Made by a program: the position numbers and the translations under genes | Part shown: positions 1 to 4,976 of the stretch, one piece after another | How positions within the stretch are numbered: the first letter of the stretch is position 1 | How the letters are laid out: each line of letters starts with the position of its first letter | The notes under the pieces: generated by a model | What the model saw: the letters and a program-made list of their open reading frames with translations, nothing else | Databases searched by the model: none | Told to the model about the DNA's origin: nothing | Assembly: GCA_017616955.1 (NCBI GenBank) | Contig: JAFZXD010000213.1 | Coordinates: 1-7,002 of the forward strand | Source of the DNA: Eubacterium sp. | GTDB taxonomy: Bacteria > Bacillota > Clostridia > Lachnospirales > Lachnospiraceae | DNA: 7,002 nucleotides | Direction: 5' to 3'

Positions 1-765
1 AATAATTACTGGAAGGCGGTTGTGATTTCGCTTCTATTTACTTTGGTTACAAGCGGAGTAAGCGGAAGCTATACAAGTGCTATTAATCGAAATAAATACA
101 TATCCAACACAGAATCAACAAATGTTTACTCAGGTAATGATTCAACAGACCAAACACAAACAGCTGTACAAATAGAGCAAAATAATTTTAGTAAGCTGAG
201 TGAAAAAGAAAAAGCTACATTCAGCATAATTATAGGAATATTTGCAGCGATTTTGTTTCTGGTTATCTTAGCAATCATGTTGATGATGATGATCCTTTTG
301 TTAAATCCGCTCCAGGTTGGATGTAACAGGTTCTTTGTCAAAAATCTGGATGAACCTGCAAGACTGACGCATTTTGTATATGGCTTTGAACATAATTATA
401 AAAATGTAATAAATATATTTTTATATAAAGATATCTATACAATTGCCTGGACATGTCTGTTCATTATCCCGGGCGTGGTTAAAGCATATGAATATCGAAT
501 GATTCCGTATCTTTTGTGTGAGGATCCCGATATAGATAAGGAAGAGGCGTTCAGGATCAGTAAAGAAATGATGAATGGAAATAAAATGAAAGCATTTCTT
601 CTTGATCTGTCATTTATTGGATGGTACCTCCTGTCTATTATTACATTGGGATTTTTGGCTATCTTCTATGTAAATCCGTATCAGTTTTCCACTAATGCAG
701 CCTTATATGAAAAGCTTCGTTACGGAAATGACAATTCTGAGCTGCCTGAAGAGAGTAACGGTTGA
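1..765 (+). CDS. DUF975-family integral membrane protein (5' end missing)
   Basis: The reading frame is open from base 1, and the first residues (NNYWKAVVISLL) match the usual DUF975 pattern in which an 'NYWKA' motif follows a short N-terminal helix. The gene therefore starts outside the window, and the GTG at 22 is an internal Val codon. 254 residues are visible. Hydrophobic segments lie at about residues 8-22, 80-104, 145-165 and 200-227. Family-like motifs are NPLQVGCNRFF (about 102-112), IPGVVKAYEYRMIPYLLCEDP (about 155-175) and FVNP-like YVNPYQ near 226-231. A Ser/Thr/Asn/Gln-rich stretch (about residues 35-65) between the first two membrane segments looks like a variable extracytoplasmic loop. 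The family has no established biochemical function, so none is assigned. The stop codon overlaps the -35 element proposed for the next operon. Family assignment is confident. Confidence 0.85.
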   Translation, partial: NNYWKAVVISLLFTLVTSGVSGSYTSAINRNKYISNTESTNVYSGNDSTDQTQTAVQIEQNNFSKLSEKEKATFSIIIGIFAAILFLVILAIMLMMMILLLNPLQVGCNRFFVKNLDEPARLTHFVYGFEHNYKNVINIFLYKDIYTIAWTCLFIIPGVVKAYEYRMIPYLLCEDPDIDKEEAFRISKEMMNGNKMKAFLLDLSFIGWYLLSIITLGFLAIFYVNPYQFSTNAALYEKLRYGNDNSELPEESNG

Positions 766-790
766 AGAAAAAGTAAGAATGTTCTATCAT
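762..790 (+). promoter_or_regulatory. Candidate sigma-A promoter of the two-component operon
   Basis: TTGAAG (762-767), a 17-nt spacer and TATCAT (785-790) resemble the sigma-A consensus, with 4/6 and 5/6 matches. The predicted start at about 797 would leave a 5' leader of about 40 nt before the regulator ATG at 837. The -35 overlaps the stop codon of the DUF975 gene. The -10 lies inside the dyad TTCTATcATAGAA (782-794), which suggests a repressor or regulator site. Inferred from sequence match only. Confidence 0.5.
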
Positions 791-794
791 AGAA
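782..794. promoter_or_regulatory. Short dyad over the -10 element, possible operator
   Basis: TTCTAT-c-ATAGAA is a perfect 6-bp inverted repeat with a single central base. The centre is too tight for an RNA hairpin, so if it is functional it is a protein-binding site. It covers the -10 hexamer of the proposed promoter. An ATGTTC at 779-784 is the inverse of GAACAT at 805-810 and 833-838, so additional half-sites may surround the start region. The binding protein is unknown. Confidence 0.3.
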
Positions 795-823
795 AAGTGT
801 TTTTGAACATAATTAACTTGAAT

Positions 824-829
824 GAGGAA
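824..829 (+). promoter_or_regulatory. Ribosome binding site that decides the regulator start
   Basis: GAGGAA stands 7 nt before the ATG at 837. The in-frame ATG at 822 has no Shine-Dalgarno match upstream (only A/T-rich sequence) and overlaps this site. Starting at 837 also gives the usual MxxxVLVADDE N-terminus of response regulators. Confidence 0.75.
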
Positions 830-836
830 TTTGAAC

Positions 837-1520
837 ATGGGATACAGAGTATTAGTTGCAGATGATGAAGACGAGATAAGAAGTCTTCTTAAGTTATACC
901 TTGAGAATGAAGGATATGAAGTGGTCGAAGCTAAGGATGGAGCCGAGGCGGTTCTTCTTCTCAAAGAAAAGAAACCGGATATATGTCTTCTGGATATAAT
1001 GATGCCGAAGCTTGACGGTTATCAGGTATTAAGGAAACTCAGAGAAGAAAGTAATATACCTGTTCTTATCCTTTCGGCGAAAGATGCCGATTCTGAAAAG
1101 ATACTGGGACTTAATCTCGGTGCTGACGACTATCTGTCAAAACCGTTTAACCCTCTTGAGGCTGTTGCAAGGGTTAATTCAAATCTCCGAAGATTCTATA
1201 ATCTTGGAGCCAGTGAAGTGAAAAGAGAGACTATAAAAGTCAGAAATCTTGAGCTTGATCCGGAATCATGTACTCTCAAGAAGGATGGAGAGCCTATAGA
1301 GCTTACTTCTGTAGAGTATAAGATCATGGAACATTTCATGACATATCCGGGAAAGGTTTTTACAAAACAGCAGATATATGAGATTGGATGGGGCGAAGAC
1401 TTTATAATTGCTGATAACAATATCATGGTATGTATCAGTAAACTTCGTGCCAAGCTTTCCGAAGATCCTTCGGAATATATCAAAACCCTCAGAGGACTTG
1501 GATACAGACTTGAAAAATAA
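837..1520 (+). CDS. OmpR/PhoB-family response regulator (VanR-like)
   Basis: 227 residues, the normal length for this family. The receiver domain (about 1-120) has the acidic pair D9-D10, phospho-acceptor D53 in LLDIMMPKLDG, S80 at the conserved Ser/Thr position and K102 in the SKPF motif. The winged-helix DNA-binding domain (about 132-226) carries ELTSVEYKIMEHFM, the KVFTKQQIYEIGW recognition region and the C-terminal KTLRGLGYRLEK wing. The segment GLNLGADDYLSKPFNPLEAVARVNSNLRR, given here only in part, is typical of VanR/PhoP-like regulators in Clostridia. By family knowledge it is phosphorylated on D53 by a cognate kinase and then binds DNA in the cytoplasm as a dimer. The kinase gene follows after 23 nt, so the two are partners. 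Target genes cannot be read from the sequence. Nearby GAACAT repeats hint at autoregulation, which is inference. Confidence 0.95.
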   Translation: MGYRVLVADDEDEIRSLLKLYLENEGYEVVEAKDGAEAVLLLKEKKPDICLLDIMMPKLDGYQVLRKLREESNIPVLILSAKDADSEKILGLNLGADDYLSKPFNPLEAVARVNSNLRRFYNLGASEVKRETIKVRNLELDPESCTLKKDGEPIELTSVEYKIMEHFMTYPGKVFTKQQIYEIGWGEDFIIADNNIMVCISKLRAKLSEDPSEYIKTLRGLGYRLEK

Positions 1521-1543
1521 GGGAAATGTAATTGGTGTAGAAT

Positions 1544-2743
1544 ATGAACGAATATAAAAACCTGCAGATTTTTATAATTAAAAAATTCTTATTCGTTATA
1601 TTATTCGTGAGTGTGGCGGAATACGGACTGCTGCTTCTTCTTAGATATAAGATGCTCCCGCTTGTACTGCGCGGTTTTTTTGGTGACATGGATTTGAAAC
1701 TTTTGGGAGTGGCCGGAATCTTGTACCTGTTTGTAGTAATGTTTGGTATGTTATTACTCCAGGTTATTAATTCTCTGATTCCCGGAGAACCTGCATCTTT
1801 GATTAAGAATGCTTTGGAGAGTATGAATCTTCGGGCGGATTCGGTTCTGGGTGGTCAGAAAGATATCCTGGGCAGTCTCAACGTATGGCAGGAATTAATT
1901 CTGTTTCTGGTTATATTTTCCGCGGTAATAATTATTCTTATTCCTTATATAATAGGAGCGGTGTACTTCGCCAGAGCCGTGATCGGTCGTGTCAGAGTTA
2001 TCGAAGAAGAGGACAGAAAAAAGCAGAAAGAGTACGAGAAGAAAAGAAATCTTATGCTTTCGGATATAGCACATGACCTCAGGACACCTATTACAACCGT
2101 AAACGGATATGCCAAAGCTTTGGCTGACGGAATGGTGGCAGATGATAAAAAACAGGAATATCTCAGTGCTATTCAGAAGAAGTCCAAGAGACTGGCTGAT
2201 CTTATCAACCTTCTGTTTGAGTATGTAAAACTTGATAGTGAGGGATTCAAGCTTACGACACAGGATGCGGACATATGTGAGCTGGTAAGAGAGTGTGCCG
2301 CATTTGTTTATCAGGATATAGAAGATGCCGGAATGGAGCTTGATATAGATATTCCGGAAGAAGAAATGATAGTAAGTATGGACAAGATTCAGATGACAAG
2401 GGTTATCACGAATCTTCTGAATAATGCTATCAAACATAGCGGTACGGGCAGTAAGATCGGTGTTTTTGTTAAAAAGGAAGAAGACAAGATAAGGGTGTCT
2501 GTAGCTGACAGTGGTAAGAGGATTGATGATGACAGTGCAAGGAACATATTTATTCCTTTTGTGGTCGGTGACGAATCCAGAAATACCAAAGGAGGAACCG
2601 GACTGGGGCTTTCTATAGCGAAGAAGGTAGTAGATATGCATGGGTTCTCCATAAGGCTGATACAGAGACCTGGACTTAAAAGATATATAGAGAATCCGGA
2701 ATACGAAAAGGTGTTCATGATCACGATTGATTCATCACACTAA
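1544..2743 (+). CDS. Membrane sensor histidine kinase (VanS-like), partner of the upstream regulator
   Basis: 399 residues. Hydrophobic segments lie at about 12-34, 53-78 and 118-146. The K-rich N-terminus suggests it is cytoplasmic, so one of the three segments may not fully span, and topology is uncertain. There is no large sensor domain, only a roughly 40-residue segment between the second and third helices. A coiled coil (about 150-170) leads to the HisKA domain with H177 in SDIAHDLRTP. The HATPase_c domain has the N box (N290-LLNNAIKH), a G1-like DSGKRI at 322-327, the IFIPFVVGDESR segment and the G2 box GGTGLGLS (350-357). By family knowledge it autophosphorylates H177 at the membrane and passes the phosphate to the regulator. 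In the G1 box the second Gly of DxGxG is replaced by Arg (R326), which related clostridial kinases may tolerate. The Shine-Dalgarno before ATG 1544 is weak, consistent with expression coupled to the upstream gene. The signal sensed is unknown. Confidence 0.93.
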   Translation: MNEYKNLQIFIIKKFLFVILFVSVAEYGLLLLLRYKMLPLVLRGFFGDMDLKLLGVAGILYLFVVMFGMLLLQVINSLIPGEPASLIKNALESMNLRADSVLGGQKDILGSLNVWQELILFLVIFSAVIIILIPYIIGAVYFARAVIGRVRVIEEEDRKKQKEYEKKRNLMLSDIAHDLRTPITTVNGYAKALADGMVADDKKQEYLSAIQKKSKRLADLINLLFEYVKLDSEGFKLTTQDADICELVRECAAFVYQDIEDAGMELDIDIPEEEMIVSMDKIQMTRVITNLLNNAIKHSGTGSKIGVFVKKEEDKIRVSVADSGKRIDDDSARNIFIPFVVGDESRNTKGGTGLGLSIAKKVVDMHGFSIRLIQRPGLKRYIENPEYEKVFMITIDSSH

Positions 2744-2748
2744 AGCAA

Positions 2749-2758
2749 CAACGCGTTG
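2749..2758. promoter_or_regulatory. 10-bp palindrome overlapping a -35 element, possible operator
   Basis: CAACGCGTTG is a perfect 10-bp palindrome just after the kinase stop codon. Its last three bases are the first three of the -35 hexamer TTGACG of the proposed acyl-CoA synthetase promoter. The location fits an operator, but the palindrome is short and no second copy was seen in the window. Confidence 0.25.
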
Positions 2759-2784
2759 ACGCATTACGAAAATTATTGTACTAT
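2756..2784 (+). promoter_or_regulatory. Candidate sigma-A promoter for the acyl-CoA synthetase gene
   Basis: TTGACG (2756-2761, 5/6 match), a 17-nt spacer and TACTAT (2779-2784, 4/6 match). The predicted start near 2791 falls at the foot of the terminator hairpin at 2785-2821, so the hairpin would form the very 5' end of this transcript. After the hairpin only about 20 nt remain before the Shine-Dalgarno, too few for another promoter. This makes an upstream start, or read-through from the two-component operon, necessary. Confidence 0.45.
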
Positions 2785-2821
2785 AAATGGACAGGGTTTT
2801 GCCCCTGTCCGTTTGTTTTTT
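2785..2821 (+). terminator. Rho-independent terminator after the kinase gene
   Basis: GGACAGGG (2789-2796) pairs perfectly with CCCTGTCC (2803-2810) around the 6-nt loop TTTTGC. The stem can extend by AAAT/GTTT on the outside (one G-U pair), and a T-rich run (2812-2821, TTTGTTTTTT) follows. This is a standard intrinsic terminator for the regulator-kinase operon. Confidence 0.8.
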
Positions 2822-2840
2822 GAGAGGATAATTATTGTTC

Positions 2841-2847
2841 GGGAGGA
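2841..2847 (+). promoter_or_regulatory. Strong ribosome binding site that decides the acyl-CoA synthetase start
   Basis: GGGAGGA is 7 nt before ATG 2855. The same frame is open back to a TTG at 2756, but that stretch runs through the terminator hairpin and encodes nothing family-like, so the start is at 2855. Confidence 0.85.
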
Positions 2848-2854
2848 CTTAAAA

Positions 2855-4498
2855 ATGCCGATAACAGACCTGTTGGAGAGAAACGCCAGAGAGTATGCAA
2901 ATGATGTTGCGCTGGTCGAAGTAAATCCTGCAATTACAGAAGTTAGAAGAGTAACTTGGAGAGAATATGAACTTATGGAGCCGAATCCAAAGGCCCCTTA
3001 CAGAAGAGAGATAACATGGAGTGTATTTAATGAGAAGGCCAATCGTTTTGCCAATCTTCTTCTCAGCAGAGGAATAAAGAAGGATGATAAGGTTGGAATA
3101 CTTCTTATGAACTGTCTGGAATGGCTTCCTATCTACTTCGGAATCCTTAAGACAGGTGCCATCGCAGTTCCACTCAACTTCAGATACGACGCGGATGAGA
3201 TAGAATACTGTGTTGATCTGGCGGATGTAGATATCCTTGTATTCGGACCGGAATTTATCGGAAGAGTTGAAGAGATTGCTGAGAAGATATCAAAGAATCG
3301 TCTTCTTTTCTATGTTGGAGAGAATTGTCCTTCATTTGCGGAGGACTACAATGAGATGGTAGCCAACTCAAGCTCTGTTACACCTGATATCGAGATAACA
3401 GATGATGATTACGGAGCTATATATTTCTCATCAGGAACAACAGGATTCCCTAAGGCTATCCTTCATAAGCACAGAGCGCTCATGCACAGCGCTAAGGTAG
3501 AACAGGCACATCATGGACAGACTAAGGATGATGTATTCCTCTGTATTCCGCCGCTTTATCATACAGGAGCTAAGATGCACTGGTTCGGATCTCTTATATC
3601 CGGAGGTAAAGCAGTTCTTCTTAAGGGAACAAAGCCGGAATATATTCTTGACGCGGTAAGTACTGAGAAATGTACTATAGTATGGCTTCTTGTTCCTTGG
3701 GCACAGGATCTTCTTATAGCTATGGAAAGCGGAAAGCTTAATAAAGATGATTATGAACTGGATCAGTGGAGACTGATGCATATAGGTGCACAGCCTGTAC
3801 CTGCCAGTCTTATCACAAGATGGAAAGAGATGTTCCCTAATCATCAGTATGATACAAACTATGGACTCTCTGAGTCTATCGGGCCGGGATGTGTACACCT
3901 TGGTGTAGAGAATATAGATCACGTTGGTGCTATTGGTGTTCCGGGATACGGTTGGGAGTGCAAGATCATCACAGAAGATGGTTCTGTCGTTGACAGAAGC
4001 GACAGTGACTCGGTAGGAGAACTTTGTGTTAAGGGTCCGGGTGTCATGATCTGCTACTACAAGAATGAAGAAGCTACAAATGAGAGCATCAAGGACGGAT
4101 GGCTCTATACAGGAGATATGGCCAAGTATGATGAGGATGGATTTATCTGGCTTGTTGACAGAAAGAAAGATGTCATCATAAGTGGTGGCGAGAATATATA
4201 TCCTGTTCAGATTGAGAGCTTTATCATGAAGAACAGAAAGGTTCAGGATGTTGCTGTTATAGGAATCGGAGATCCTCGTCTCGGAGAGATATCGGCAGCT
4301 ATCATCCAGCTTAAAGACGGAGAGACATGTACAGAAGATGAGATGAACAACTTCTGTCTGGAACTTCCGAGATACAAGAGACCTCGAAAGATAATATTTG
4401 CAGTTGGTCCGAGAAATGCAACAGGTAAGATTGAGAAGCCTCGTCTTCGTGAAATCTACGGTGCAACCAACCTTGTTGACAAAGAAAATAGAAGATAA
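2855..4498 (+). CDS. AMP-forming acyl-CoA synthetase (AMP-binding enzyme, ANL superfamily)
   Basis: 547 residues, the usual length for acyl-CoA synthetases. Members activate a carboxylic acid with ATP to an acyl-adenylate and then form the CoA thioester in the cytoplasm. Motifs in order are: P-loop YFSSGTTGFPK (190-200), IPPLYHTGAK (231-240), YGLSE (336-340), GELCVKGPGVM (388-398), YTGD (418-421), hinge region DRKKDVIISGGENIYP (435-450) and NATGKIEKP (521-529) with the predicted catalytic lysine K525. All core residues are intact. The N-terminal region has two similar stretches, RRVTWREYE (31-39) and RREITWSVFNE (50-60), where most relatives have a single TW/TY motif. Length and motifs suggest a medium- to long-chain fatty acid or a related acid, but the substrate cannot be read from sequence. 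It stands alone between a terminator upstream and a hairpin downstream, with no lipid genes adjacent. Confidence 0.92.
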   Translation: MPITDLLERNAREYANDVALVEVNPAITEVRRVTWREYELMEPNPKAPYRREITWSVFNEKANRFANLLLSRGIKKDDKVGILLMNCLEWLPIYFGILKTGAIAVPLNFRYDADEIEYCVDLADVDILVFGPEFIGRVEEIAEKISKNRLLFYVGENCPSFAEDYNEMVANSSSVTPDIEITDDDYGAIYFSSGTTGFPKAILHKHRALMHSAKVEQAHHGQTKDDVFLCIPPLYHTGAKMHWFGSLISGGKAVLLKGTKPEYILDAVSTEKCTIVWLLVPWAQDLLIAMESGKLNKDDYELDQWRLMHIGAQPVPASLITRWKEMFPNHQYDTNYGLSESIGPGCVHLGVENIDHVGAIGVPGYGWECKIITEDGSVVDRSDSDSVGELCVKGPGVMICYYKNEEATNESIKDGWLYTGDMAKYDEDGFIWLVDRKKDVIISGGENIYPVQIESFIMKNRKVQDVAVIGIGDPRLGEISAAIIQLKDGETCTEDEMNNFCLELPRYKRPRKIIFAVGPRNATGKIEKPRLREIYGATNLVDKENRR

Positions 4499-4550
4499 CA
4501 GCACTTTTTTAAACATATTTCGTTTTTAATTATTTGTGCAATATGGATGC

Positions 4551-4588
4551 GAATCGCCCCACAAACCTCGTGTTTGGTGGGGCGATTT
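4551..4588 (+). terminator. GC-rich hairpin after the acyl-CoA synthetase gene, probable terminator
   Basis: AATCGCCCCACAAAC (4552-4566) pairs with GTTTGGTGGGGCGATT (4572-4587) with one bulged G and a 5-nt loop, a stem of about 15 bp. The trailing T-run is short (ATTTACAT), so the terminator is weaker than textbook form. It begins 53 nt after the stop codon. The 52 nt between are A/T-rich with no other feature. Confidence 0.55.
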
Positions 4589-4625
4589 ACATAAAGTTTG
4601 TGAAAAGTTCACAAACTTTATGTAA
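4587..4625. repeat. Perfect 18-bp inverted repeat with a 3-nt spacer
   Basis: TTACATAAAGTTTGTGAA (4587-4604) is followed by AAG and then its exact reverse complement (4608-4625). There is no T-run on either side, so it is not a normal terminator. It touches the terminator-like hairpin just upstream and ends 16 nt before a -35 element. It shares the heptamer CACAAAC/GTTTGTG with the upstream hairpin. It could be an operator or regulator site for the downstream promoter, an RNA hairpin, or a remnant of a small palindromic element. Confidence 0.75.
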
Positions 4626-4641
4626 TGTGCACAAAAAGGGC

Positions 4642-4669
4642 TTGCGTAATTGTGAAAATGTGCTAGAAT
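4642..4669 (+). promoter_or_regulatory. Extended -10 promoter driving the candidate RNA
   Basis: TAGAAT (4664-4669, 5/6 match) is preceded by TGC, giving an extended -10 motif. TTGCGT (4642-4647) at a 16-nt spacing is a modest -35. The predicted transcription start is about 4675-4677, exactly where the 5' strand of the closing stem proposed for the RNA begins. Confidence 0.55.
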
Positions 4670-4675
4670 ACATTT

Positions 4676-4860
4676 CAGATAGGAGAGGTATCTAACATAT
4701 ATAGAAGGTAATTGTATTTGTGTGAGTCGCTGTGACGGGCGACAAAAGAATACACTCGGTCTGTGGGAGAAGAGGTGTATTTTGTGTTTGAACGGCAAGA
4801 GAGAGCTTGTCAGGCTTGCTTTTGGGGAAGTAAGTCTGCCAAGCTCTTTCTATGTCTGAG
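4676..4860 (+). ncRNA. Candidate structured non-coding RNA, about 185 nt, possibly 6S-like
   Basis: No convincing protein gene lies here, yet the stretch has its own promoter and dense pairing. The predicted 5' end CAGATAGGAGAG (4676-4687) can pair with CTCTTTCTATGTCTG (4844-4858) as a closing stem with two small bulges. Inside are GTCGCT/GGCGAC (4726-4731/4738-4743), AATACAC/GTGTATT (4749-4755/4775-4781), GGCAAG/CTTGTC (4794-4799/4806-4811) and a long 3' hairpin (4798-4851) that competes with the closing stem. The length, the 5'-3' closing stem and the loop CTCGGTCTGTGGGAGAAG (4755-4772), reminiscent of the E. coli 6S apical segment as I recall it, suggest 6S RNA. The family call is tentative. 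Alternatives are a 5' leader regulating the downstream transporter, or an undescribed RNA. No clear terminator follows. Confidence 0.4.
4798..4851 (+). other. Long near-perfect hairpin at the 3' end of the candidate RNA
   Basis: AGAGAGAGCTTG (4798-4809) pairs with CAAGCTCTTTCT (4840-4851). After one T/C mismatch, CAGGCTTGCTT (4811-4821) pairs with AAGTAAGTCTG (4828-4838) around the loop TTGGGG. This gives 23 base pairs including a few G-U pairs. The G-U pairs hold on the + strand transcript, which favours that strand. The sequence after it (ATGTCTGAG) is not T-rich, so it is not a typical terminator. Confidence 0.7.
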
Positions 4861-4880
4861 CATCGCTGTTTAATACGTAG

Positions 4881-4909
4881 CTGAAAGTAGAAAAAAACAA
4901 GGATATAAT
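4881..4909 (+). promoter_or_regulatory. Candidate sigma-A promoter of the ABC transporter operon
   Basis: CTGAAA (4881-4886, 4/6), a 17-nt A-rich spacer and a consensus TATAAT (4904-4909). A second TATAAT follows at 4911-4916 without a good -35. The predicted start near 4916 leaves a leader of about 60 nt. The transporter could therefore be expressed independently of the RNA promoter upstream. Confidence 0.55.
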
Positions 4910-4976
4910 GTATAATTAATAGCAGTGGGATTAAGAAAAAACAGAGGGGAATATATAATAAAGTTGGGACAAAAAA

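Noticed and set aside
822..836. Five extra N-terminal residues on the response regulator
   Set aside because: There is no Shine-Dalgarno before ATG 822, whereas GAGGAA is well placed for ATG 837.
1895..2641. Open frame on the - strand (248 codons) opposite the histidine kinase
   Set aside because: It is antisense to a well-supported kinase, has no recognisable domain and no promoter or ribosome binding site seen.
2756..2854. N-terminal extension of the acyl-CoA synthetase from a TTG codon
   Set aside because: It would translate through the terminator hairpin, has no Shine-Dalgarno, and the strong GGGAGGA site points to ATG 2855.
3431..4516. Long open frame on the - strand (361 codons) opposite the acyl-CoA synthetase
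   Set aside because: It lies entirely opposite a gene with all family motifs. Its translation is rich in Ser, Ile and Cys without domain-like motifs, and it arises from the codon bias of the true gene.
4712..4735. Seven-codon leader peptide from TTG behind AGAAGG
   Set aside because: It is very short, uses a TTG start and shows no codon run that would indicate attenuation control.
4798..4851. Signal recognition particle RNA domain IV
   Set aside because: TGTCAGG and GGGGAAG recall it, but the tetraloop GGAA and the conserved asymmetric loop are not in the right arrangement.
4775..4873. Possible small ORF from GTG (32 codons, Cys-containing) with GGAG at 4766-4769
   Set aside because: It overlaps the base-paired regions completely, has a GTG start with slightly short spacing, and shows no signal peptide, membrane segment or known motif. 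The base pairing is better explained by RNA structure.
4676..4976. Common riboswitches or a T-box upstream of the transporter genes
   Set aside because: No T-box motif (GGTGG-ACCGCG type), no cobalamin, SAM, lysine or c-di-GMP signature was recognised by eye. A rarer class cannot be excluded without a covariance search.
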